Shown piece after piece: positions 1 to 6,985 of a DNA stretch of 64,000 nt; within the stretch, counting starts at the first letter, position 1, and each line of letters opens with the position of its first letter. The stretch covers positions 310,001-374,000 of the forward strand of contig NZ_CAJYPS010000027.1 in assembly GCF_913777145.1 (NCBI RefSeq), read 5' to 3'. The notes beneath the pieces were generated by a model. It was not told the DNA's origin. It searched no databases and saw only the letters and a list, made by a program, of their open reading frames with translations. Source of the DNA: an uncultured Roseateles sp. GTDB lineage: Bacteria > Pseudomonadota > Gammaproteobacteria > Burkholderiales > Burkholderiaceae_C. The translations under genes and the position numbers were made by a program.

Positions 1-828
1 GACGGCGCGCTGCTGAACCGCTACTGGGACGACCGCGACACGCCGCGCGAGGAGTCCTGGCGCGAAGACGTGGAGACCGCCGCAGCGGCCGCCCACCGGC
101 CCGCCGCCGAGGTCTGGCGCGACCTGCGCGCCGGCGCCGAGAGCGGCTGGGACTTCAGCAGCCGCTGGTGCGCCGACCCGGCCCGCATAGAGACCATAGA
201 AACCACCGCGATCGCGCCGGTGGACCTGAACGCGCTGCTGTGCGGGCTGGAGCAGGCGATCGCGGCCGGTGCCGCCCACGCGGGCGAGCCGGCGCTGGCC
301 GCGCAGTTCCAGGCCCGCGCCCAGGCGCGCCAGCAGCTGCTGCAGGCCCGCTTCTGGAGCGGCGACACGCAGGCGGGCCACTTTGCCGATCTGCGCTGGC
401 AAAGCGCCAACGCGACCCGGCCGCTGACCGCCGCCGCGCTGATGCCGCTGTTCCTGGGCCTGGCCACGCGGACCCAGGCCGCAGCCATGGCCGCGCAGAC
501 CGCGCAGCGGCTGCTGGGCGCCAACGGCCTGCTGACCACCGCGCTCGCCAGCGGCCAGCAGTGGGACGCGCCCAATGGCTGGGCGCCGCTGCAGTGGATC
601 GCCGCGCAAGGCCTGGCACGCTACGGCCACGGTGCGCTAGCCACCGAGATCGCCGGCCGCTGGTGCGCCAGCGTGCGCCGCGTGTTCGAGGCCACCGGCC
701 GCCTGCTGGAGAAGTACGACGCCGCCCAGGACCGCCCCGGCGGCGGCGGCGAGTACGAGACCCAGGACGGCTTCGGCTGGACCAATGGCGTCTATGTCGC
801 GCTGCAGGACGGCCTGCTGAAAACCTAG
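1..828 (+). CDS. Alpha,alpha-trehalase, C-terminal part (5' end outside window)
   Basis: The reading frame is open from base 1, so only about the last 275 residues are present. It is a glycoside hydrolase family 37 trehalase, which splits trehalose into two glucose molecules. Family motifs are visible: RYWDDRDTPREES near the start, ESGWDFSSRW, the signature QWDAPNGWAPLQW and the C-terminal glycine-rich GGGGEYETQDGFGWTNGV. Bacterial enzymes of this family are usually periplasmic (TreA) or cytoplasmic (TreF). The N-terminus that would decide this is missing, so no symbol is given. It stops 76 bp before the next gene and need not share its transcript. Confidence 0.93.
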   Translation, partial: DGALLNRYWDDRDTPREESWREDVETAAAAAHRPAAEVWRDLRAGAESGWDFSSRWCADPARIETIETTAIAPVDLNALLCGLEQAIAAGAAHAGEPALAAQFQARAQARQQLLQARFWSGDTQAGHFADLRWQSANATRPLTAAALMPLFLGLATRTQAAAMAAQTAQRLLGANGLLTTALASGQQWDAPNGWAPLQWIAAQGLARYGHGALATEIAGRWCASVRRVFEATGRLLEKYDAAQDRPGGGGEYETQDGFGWTNGVYVALQDGLLKT

Positions 829-904
829 GGAGGGTCTGCCAAACCCCGTAGGCCCAAGTCATCGCCGCAGCCGCGCCCGGTTTTGCGCTTAAGCTGCCGC
901 GGCC

Positions 905-1585
905 ATGACCAACGCCCCCCCGCTCAGCCCCGCCACGCTCGCCCGCCTGCTGCCCTTTGCGCTGTTCATGGCGCTGCTGGCGCTGCGCGGCTATCTGCCC
1001 GCCGACCTGGGCGTGGACGCTCGCTGGATCTATGCGCTGCAGACGCTGGCGGTGGGTGGCCTGCTGGCCTGGTTCTGGCGCGACTACGGTGAACTGGCGC
1101 GTCAGAACCTGCCCGATGCGCGCGAGGTGGGCTGGGCGGTCGTCGTGGGCATCGTGGTGTTCGCGCTGTGGGTGCGGCTGGACGCCCCCTGGATGACGCT
1201 GGGCGAGCCCACCGCCAGCTTCGTGCCGCTGCAGGCCGATGGCAGCCTGCACTGGCCGCTGATCGTGTTCCGCCTGGCCGGCGCGGCGCTGGTCGTGCCG
1301 CTGATGGAGGAGCTGTTCTGGCGCTCCTGGCTGATGCGCTGGCTGGAGCGCCCCGGCTTCGAGGGCGTGGACCCGCAGCACGTGGGCCTCAAGGCCATCG
1401 TGCTGTCCACCTTTGTGTTCACGCTGGCCCATACGCTGTGGCTGGCCGCCATCCTGGCGGGCCTTGCCTATGCGCTGCTGTACCGCTGGAGCGGCCGGCT
1501 GTGGACCGCCGTCATCGCGCATGCGGTGACCAACGGCCTGCTGGGCCTGTGGGTCATCGCCAGCCACCGCTGGGAGTTCTGGTGA
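905..1585 (+). CDS. CPBP-family intramembrane glutamic endopeptidase
   Basis: A 226-residue polytopic membrane protein with all three motifs of the CPBP (CAAX protease / bacteriocin-processing) family: EELFWR (EExxxR), FTLAH (FxxxH) and HAVTN (HxxxN). These form the intramembrane active site. It resembles the CAAX-protease-related proteins found with exosortase/PEP-CTERM systems, and a PEP-CTERM protein is encoded 8 kb away, but no exosortase is seen here. Its stop overlaps the GTG start of the next gene by 4 bp, so it heads a co-translated cluster. The substrate is unknown. Confidence 0.85.
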   Translation: MTNAPPLSPATLARLLPFALFMALLALRGYLPADLGVDARWIYALQTLAVGGLLAWFWRDYGELARQNLPDAREVGWAVVVGIVVFALWVRLDAPWMTLGEPTASFVPLQADGSLHWPLIVFRLAGAALVVPLMEELFWRSWLMRWLERPGFEGVDPQHVGLKAIVLSTFVFTLAHTLWLAAILAGLAYALLYRWSGRLWTAVIAHAVTNGLLGLWVIASHRWEFW

Positions 1586-3483
1586 CCCGACCCGCCAATC
1601 AATTCGCGCTGCTGGGCCAGCGCCGCTTCGCGCCCTTTTTCTGGACCCAGTTCCTGGGCGCCGGCAACGACAACCTGTTCAAGTTCGCGCTGACCGTGCT
1701 GGTGACCTACCAGCTGCCCCAGCCCTGGCTGCCGGCCAGCCATGCGGGCCTGGTCATCGGCGCGCTGTTCATCCTGCCCTTCGTGCTGTTCTCGGCCACC
1801 AGCGGCCAGCTGGCCGACAAGTTCGACAAGGCCCGCGTGATGCAGTGGGTCAAGAGCCTGGAAGTCGCCATCATGGCGCTGGCCGCCTGGGGCCTGGTCC
1901 AGGGTCAGGTCGCGGTGCTGCTGGCCTGCATCTTCCTGATGGGGCTGCACTCCACGCTGTTCGGGCCGGTGAAGTACGCCTACCTGCCCCAGCACCTGAA
2001 TGAACACGAGCTCACCGGCGGCAACGGCATGGTGCAGATGGGCACCTTCGTGTCCATCCTGCTGGGCAACCTGGCCGGCGGCCTCTTGATCGCCACGCCC
2101 TCGCTGGGCGCCGAGGCGGTGGCCTGGGCGGCCTTCGGCCTGGCGCTGCTGGGGCGGCTGTGCGCGCAGGCCATACCGCCCAGCCCGCCGCTGACGCCAG
2201 TGCTGGACATCAACTGGAACCCTTTCACCGAGACCTGGCGCAATCTGCGCATCGCGCACTGCGAGCCGGTGGTGTTCCGCTCACTGCTGGGCATCTCGTG
2301 GATGTGGTTCTTCGGCGCGGTGTTCCTGAGCAACTTCCCGGCCTTCGCCAAGGACGTGCTGCACGGCAACGAGCAGGTGGCCTCGCTGCTGCTGGTGATG
2401 TTCTCGGTCGGCGTGGGGGCCGGCGCGCTCTTGTGCGAGCGGCTGTCGCGCCGCCAGGTGGAAATCGGGCTGGTGCCGGTGGGCGCCATCGGCATGAGCC
2501 TGTTCGCGATCGACCTGGGCCTGGCCTCCGACCACCTGCCGCAGCAGGCACTGATGTCGGCCCAGGCCTTTGTCGCGCAGCCCGCGCACTGGCGCGTGCT
2601 GGCCGACCTGCTGCTGCTGGCGCTGTTCACCGGCCTCTACAGCGTGCCCATGTACGCACTGGTGCAGCTGCGGGCCCAGCCCACGCACCGCGCCCGCATC
2701 ATCGCGGCCAACAACATCCTGAACGCGCTGTTCATGATCGCCAGCAGCCTGATCGCCGGCGCGCTGCTCAGCGCCGGCCTCAGCATCCCGCAGGTCTTCC
2801 TGGGCCTGGGCCTGGCGAATGTGCTGGTGGCCGGCTACATCTTCCTCATCGTGCCGGAATACCTGCTGCGCTTCGTCGCGCTGGTGCTCACGCGCGTCGT
2901 CTACCGCTTCCGCATCACGCACGGCGAGCGGCTGCCGGCCAGCGGCCCGGCCGTGCTGGTGTGCAACCACGTGAGCTATGTGGACGCGGTGCTGCTGATG
3001 GCCGCCAGCCCGCGGCCCATACGCTTTCTGATGGACCACCGCATCTTCCGCCTGCCGGTGCTGGGATGGCTGTTCCGCGCCGCCAAGGCCATCCCCATCG
3101 CGCCGCAGCAGGACGACCCGGCCACCTACGAGGCCGCGTTCGCCACCGCGCGCCAGCTGCTGGCCGAGGGCGAACTGGTGGGCCTCTTCCCCGAGGGCAG
3201 CATCACCCGCGACGGCCAGCTGCAGCCCTTCAAGGGCGGCGTGATGAAGCTGGTCGACGGCCGCCCCGAGCTGCCGGTGATCCCCATGGCGCTGACGAAT
3301 CTGTGGGGCAGCTTCTTCTCCCGCGTGGAGGGCGGCCAGGCCATGGTCAAGCCGCTGCGCCGCGGGCTGTTCAGCCGTGTGGGCTTGAGCGTGGGCGAGC
3401 CGCTGGCCGCCGCGGCGGTGACGCCGCAGGGGCTGCAGCAGCAGGTGCAGGCACTGCTGACGGGAGAGGACCATGGCCGATGA
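1582..3483 (+). CDS. MFS transporter fused to PlsC-type acyltransferase
   Basis: About 633 residues from a GTG start overlapping the upstream stop (GTGA). The upstream part of the 771-residue ORF is a shadow of the previous gene. Residues ~1-430 form a major-facilitator domain resembling the lysophospholipid transporter LplT. Residues ~440-630 form a glycerolipid acyltransferase domain with the NHVSYVD (HX4D) catalytic motif near residue 461 and FPEGS near 535. This LplT-PlsC arrangement resembles LplT-Aas proteins but lacks the acyl-ACP synthetase domain. Likely role: flipping a lysophospholipid inward and re-acylating it. The neighbouring Lgt-like and radical SAM genes fit a membrane-lipid pathway. 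Confidence 0.9.
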   Translation: MTRPANQFALLGQRRFAPFFWTQFLGAGNDNLFKFALTVLVTYQLPQPWLPASHAGLVIGALFILPFVLFSATSGQLADKFDKARVMQWVKSLEVAIMALAAWGLVQGQVAVLLACIFLMGLHSTLFGPVKYAYLPQHLNEHELTGGNGMVQMGTFVSILLGNLAGGLLIATPSLGAEAVAWAAFGLALLGRLCAQAIPPSPPLTPVLDINWNPFTETWRNLRIAHCEPVVFRSLLGISWMWFFGAVFLSNFPAFAKDVLHGNEQVASLLLVMFSVGVGAGALLCERLSRRQVEIGLVPVGAIGMSLFAIDLGLASDHLPQQALMSAQAFVAQPAHWRVLADLLLLALFTGLYSVPMYALVQLRAQPTHRARIIAANNILNALFMIASSLIAGALLSAGLSIPQVFLGLGLANVLVAGYIFLIVPEYLLRFVALVLTRVVYRFRITHGERLPASGPAVLVCNHVSYVDAVLLMAASPRPIRFLMDHRIFRLPVLGWLFRAAKAIPIAPQQDDPATYEAAFATARQLLAEGELVGLFPEGSITRDGQLQPFKGGVMKLVDGRPELPVIPMALTNLWGSFFSRVEGGQAMVKPLRRGLFSRVGLSVGEPLAAAAVTPQGLQQQVQALLTGEDHGR

Positions 3484-3724
3484 CGAACGCGACCACCCGC
3501 TGCTGCGCGGGCTGCTGATCGCCTTTCTGGCCTTCGTCACGCTGGGCGCCGGCGCGGCGGGGCTTTGCGGCGCCGTCTTCACGCTGACCACGCTGTTTCA
3601 GAAAAACGATGGCTACAACATCGTCATCTACGTGATCGCCGTGCCCAGCCTGCTGATAGGCGGCGTGATTGCCTGGCAGTGCGGGCGCGCGCTGTGGCGT
3701 CGCCTGCGCCCGCCGCGCGACTGA
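3473..3724 (+). CDS. Small two-helix membrane protein, function unknown
   Basis: 83 residues, starting inside the last codons of the acyltransferase gene (11-bp overlap) and ending 7 bp before the next start. A charged N-terminus (MADDERDHP) is followed by two hydrophobic segments, roughly residues 12-38 and 46-72, and a basic tail (WRRLRPPRD). I do not recognise a family. Its tight packing between lipid-enzyme genes suggests it is translated with them and may be a membrane partner. Confidence 0.7.
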   Translation: MADDERDHPLLRGLLIAFLAFVTLGAGAAGLCGAVFTLTTLFQKNDGYNIVIYVIAVPSLLIGGVIAWQCGRALWRRLRPPRD

Positions 3725-3731
3725 GGCGGCC

Positions 3732-4529
3732 GTGATCACCGACCCGGCGCTCGCCGCCTGGCTGCACAGCGGCCTCGCCTGGGCCGGCATGGCACTGGGC
3801 GCCGCGATGTGGCGTGCCACGCTCAAACGCCAGCCCGGCGGCGGCGCGTTCGCGCCGGGCAACTTCGCGGTGCTGGTGGGCCTGCTGCTGGGCGCGGCGC
3901 TGGGCAACAAGGCGGTGTTCCTGATCGAGCGGCCCGATGTGGCGCTGGCGCTCTGGCAGGGCCGGGCCCTGTGGCCCGGCCAGAGCATCGTCGGCGGGCT
4001 GCTGGGCGGGCTGATCGGCGTGGAGATCGCGAAGAAGCTGACCGGCCAGACCCGCAGCACCGGCGACGCGATGATTTGGCCCATCGCGGTGGGGCTGGCC
4101 CTGGGCCGCGTCGGCTGCTTTCTGGCCGGCCTGCAGGACGACACCTATGGTCTGCCGACCAGCCTGCCCTGGGGCATGGACTTCGGCGACGGCATCCCGC
4201 GCCACCCCACGCAGCTCTACGAGATCGCCGTCGTGCTGCCGCTGGGTCATGTGCTGCACCGCTCCCGCTTTGCCACGCCGGGCCTGGCGTTCAAGTTCTT
4301 CCTGAGTGGCTACCTGCTGTGGCGCTTCTTCATCGAGTTTCTGAAGCCCGTGCCGGTGGCCTGGCCGCTGGGCCTGTCGGGCATCCAGTGGACCTGCCTC
4401 GCGGCCCTGGTGCTCTACACACCGCTGCTCGCACGCACCTGGCGTGCCGAGCGCCGGGCCGCCCCAAGCCGGCCCGCCGTCCCCTCGGGGGACTGCCCGG
4501 CGTACCCGCCGGGCGAGAGGCACATATGA
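3732..4529 (+). CDS. Divergent prolipoprotein diacylglyceryl transferase (Lgt)-like membrane protein
   Basis: 265 residues from GTG 3732; the 286-residue ORF start lies inside the previous gene. It has several membrane segments and clear Lgt-fold landmarks: GGLLGGLIGVEIAKK, GRVGCFLAG and PRHPTQLYE. Compared with my recollection of E. coli Lgt, the catalytic His of SFHGG is Val (SIVGG) and the Asn of the GRxGNF signature is Cys (GRVGC). It is therefore unlikely to be the housekeeping lipoprotein enzyme. The stop overlaps the ATG of the radical SAM gene (ATGA), so the two are probably co-translated. A role in transferring or handling a diacylglyceryl group is inference. Confidence 0.82.
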   Translation: MITDPALAAWLHSGLAWAGMALGAAMWRATLKRQPGGGAFAPGNFAVLVGLLLGAALGNKAVFLIERPDVALALWQGRALWPGQSIVGGLLGGLIGVEIAKKLTGQTRSTGDAMIWPIAVGLALGRVGCFLAGLQDDTYGLPTSLPWGMDFGDGIPRHPTQLYEIAVVLPLGHVLHRSRFATPGLAFKFFLSGYLLWRFFIEFLKPVPVAWPLGLSGIQWTCLAALVLYTPLLARTWRAERRAAPSRPAVPSGDCPAYPPGERHI

Positions 4530-5968
4530 CCCGCAAGACCCGCCCCTATCTGTTCTACGACACCACGCAGTCGGTCTGCACCAGCTGCCTGCGGCCGGTG
4601 GAGGCCAAGATCCTCATCAAGGACGGCGCCGTCTTCATGGACAAGTGGTGCCCCGCCCATGGCACGGAGCGCGTGCTGGTCAGCGACGACGCCGACTACT
4701 ACCGCCTGTGTCGCGAGGTCTATGTGAAGCCACCGGAGATGCCGCAGCGCTTCGCGACCGCCATGCAATACGGCTGCCCCTACGACTGCGGCCTGTGCCC
4801 CGACCACATGCAGCACAGCTGTCTGTCCCTCATCGAGATCAGCGACCACTGCAATCTGCGCTGCCCCACCTGCTATGCGGGCTCGGGGCCGGAGCGGCTC
4901 ACGCACCGCTCCCTGGCCGAGGTGACGGCGATGCTGGACGCCATCGTCGCCAGCGAGGGCGAGGCCGACGTCGTGCAGATCAGCGGCGGCGAGCCCACGC
5001 TGCACCCGCAGTTCTTCGACATCCTGGATGCCGCGCGCGAGCGGCCCATCAAGCACCTGATGGTCAACACCAACGGCCTGCGCATCGCGCAGGACGCCGC
5101 CTTTGCGGAGCGCCTGGCGCGCTATGCGCCCGGGCTGGAGGTCTATCTGCAGTTCGACTCGCTCAAGCGCGAGGCGCTGATGGACCTGCGCGGTGCCGAC
5201 CTGCGCCGCCCGCACGAGGAGGCGCTGGCTAGGTTGGAGGCGCTTGGCCTCTCGACCACGCTGGTAATGACGGTCAAGCGCGGCGTCAACGACGACGAGA
5301 TCGGCGACGTGATCCGCCACGGGCAGGCTTTCTCCTGCGTGCGTGGCGTGACGCTGCAGCCCATACAGAACGCCGGCCGCGTGCAGGCCTATGACGCGGC
5401 CAAGCACCGGCTCACGGTCAGCGAGCTGCGCCGGCGCATCGCGGAGCAATCGGGCGTGTTCACGGCCGCCGATGTGCTGCCCGTGCCCTGCAACCCCGAC
5501 ACGCTGGCCATGGCCTACGCCATCCGCAGCGACGCGGGCCTGGTGCCGCTGACCCGCTACCTGGACCCGGCCACGCTGCTGGCCGGCGAGCGCAGCACCA
5601 TCGTCTTCGAGGGCGACCCGGCGCTCAAGCACGCGGTGTTCAAACTGTTCTCCACCAACCATTCGCCCGAGAGCGGCGCCAACTGCCTGTCCGAGCTGCT
5701 GTGCTGCCTGCCCCGCATAGACGCGCCGCGCCTGGGCTACCGCGACGTGTTCCGTGTGCTCATCGTGCAGTTCATGGACGCGCAGTCGCTGGACATCCGC
5801 GCGCTGAAGAAAAGCTGCATCCACATCGCCCAGCCCGACGGCCGGCTGATCCCCTTCGAGGCCTACAACCTGTTCTACCGCGACGACCGGGCCGGGCTGC
5901 TGGGCCAGATCCGGCAGGAGCTGAGCCAGGCCCGCACCCAGCGCCTGCAGCGGCTGTCGCCGGCCTGA
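4526..5968 (+). CDS. Radical SAM protein resembling tetraether lipid synthase (Tes/MJ0619 family)
   Basis: 480 residues; ATG 4526 has a GAGAGG ribosome site and overlaps the Lgt-like stop. An N-terminal metal-site-like motif (C18, C21, C42, H45; VCTSC...WCPAHG) is followed by CPYDCGLCPDHMQHSC (residues 84-99). The radical SAM cluster is CNLRCPTC (C109, C113, C116), with SGGEP for SAM binding. C-terminal motifs include NCLSELLCC and CIHIAQPDGRLIPFEAYN. This order matches my memory of archaeal Tes/MJ0619 proteins, which join lipid tails through inert sp3 carbons. Related bacterial proteins have been proposed to make membrane-spanning lipids. The substrate here is inferred only from homology and neighbours. 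Confidence 0.88.
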   Translation: MTRKTRPYLFYDTTQSVCTSCLRPVEAKILIKDGAVFMDKWCPAHGTERVLVSDDADYYRLCREVYVKPPEMPQRFATAMQYGCPYDCGLCPDHMQHSCLSLIEISDHCNLRCPTCYAGSGPERLTHRSLAEVTAMLDAIVASEGEADVVQISGGEPTLHPQFFDILDAARERPIKHLMVNTNGLRIAQDAAFAERLARYAPGLEVYLQFDSLKREALMDLRGADLRRPHEEALARLEALGLSTTLVMTVKRGVNDDEIGDVIRHGQAFSCVRGVTLQPIQNAGRVQAYDAAKHRLTVSELRRRIAEQSGVFTAADVLPVPCNPDTLAMAYAIRSDAGLVPLTRYLDPATLLAGERSTIVFEGDPALKHAVFKLFSTNHSPESGANCLSELLCCLPRIDAPRLGYRDVFRVLIVQFMDAQSLDIRALKKSCIHIAQPDGRLIPFEAYNLFYRDDRAGLLGQIRQELSQARTQRLQRLSPA

Positions 5969-6117
5969 CGGCGTCGCGGTCGACACGTCCGGCCGAGGAC
6001 GAGTTCACGCCCGCGAGCGCGGCGCAAGGCCGGACGCCACGGCAGCCCCCGGCACGTGGAGAATGCCCCGCATCTGCGCTGCCCAAGCCCGGGTGCCCGC
6101 CGGCCCGGTCAACCGCC

Positions 6118-6978
6118 ATGAAGCTGCTGACTTCCCTCCTCTGCGCCCTCACCGCGATGACCTCCCTCGCGCTGCCGCTGCCCGCGGCCGCGCAGGGCGC
6201 CCAGGGGCCCGAGTACCACTTCTCGCCGGTCAACCAGGCCAATATCGCGACCGCGGCGTCCTACTGGAATCCCATCGTCGCCTATGTGTCCGAGAAGAGC
6301 GGCGTGAAGCTGTCGCTCAAGCTGGGGCGCACCTCGGCCGACACCACCGCCTATGTGCTGGCCCAGGAGGTGGACTTCGCGTTCACCAACCACCTGTTCA
6401 GCCCCGAGCGCGAACAGCTGGGCTGGAAGGTCTTCGGCCGGCGCAACACGCCGGCGCTGCACGGCGTCATCGTCGTGCCGGCCGACTCCCCCATCACCCA
6501 GCTCGCGCAGCTGGAGGGCAAGGAGGTGGGCTTCCCCGGACCCGAGGCCTTCATCGCCTACAAGACCACCTACGCCCAGCTGCTGCAACAGAAGATCCAT
6601 GTGCGTGCGGTGTTCGGCGGCAACATGGACGGCGCCTTCGCCCAGCTGTTCAGCGGCAAGGTCGCGGCGGTGGGCGCGAACTCGCAGCTGGCCGAGGGCT
6701 ACACCAAGCGCGAGGGCAAGGCCTTTCGCACGCTGTGGACCTCGGACGCCTATCACGACCTGGCGCTGATGGTCGCGCCCAAGGTGCCCGAGCGCGACGC
6801 ACAGGCGGTCGCGCGGGCCTTCGTGGGCATGGCCGCCGACCCGCGCGGCCGCGAGATCCTGGCCAGCGCCAACGCGCTCATCGGCCTGCCGCGCGACGCG
6901 GTGTTCATCGCGTCCGACGGCCGCGAGTACGCCGCCTACCGGCGCTTCTATCAGTCCGCCCCGGTCGCGCTGCGCTGA
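6118..6978 (+). CDS. PhnD-like periplasmic substrate-binding protein
   Basis: 286 residues with a signal peptide (MKLLTSLLCALTAMTSLALPLPAAAQG). It resembles the phosphate/phosphite/phosphonate-binding PhnD family (YHFSPVNQANIATAASYWNPIVAYVSEKSGVKL; AGEVDFAFTNH-like and FPGPEAF segments). No ABC permease or ATPase is adjacent. A membrane histidine kinase starts 7 bp after its stop, so it more likely presents a ligand to that sensor than feeds a transporter. A 149-bp gap separates it from the radical SAM gene, so it may have its own promoter. The ligand cannot be inferred. Confidence 0.87.
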   Translation: MKLLTSLLCALTAMTSLALPLPAAAQGAQGPEYHFSPVNQANIATAASYWNPIVAYVSEKSGVKLSLKLGRTSADTTAYVLAQEVDFAFTNHLFSPEREQLGWKVFGRRNTPALHGVIVVPADSPITQLAQLEGKEVGFPGPEAFIAYKTTYAQLLQQKIHVRAVFGGNMDGAFAQLFSGKVAAVGANSQLAEGYTKREGKAFRTLWTSDAYHDLALMVAPKVPERDAQAVARAFVGMAADPRGREILASANALIGLPRDAVFIASDGREYAAYRRFYQSAPVALR

Positions 6979-6985
6979 AGCCATC

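Noticed and set aside
3732-4529. Calling this the housekeeping lgt
   Set aside because: The expected active-site His and the signature Asn are replaced, and the context is a radical SAM/acyltransferase operon.
6118-6978. Phosphonate transport function for the PhnD-like protein
   Set aside because: No phnC/phnE-type genes are adjacent, and the kinase neighbour makes a sensory role more likely. Fold similarity alone does not fix the ligand.
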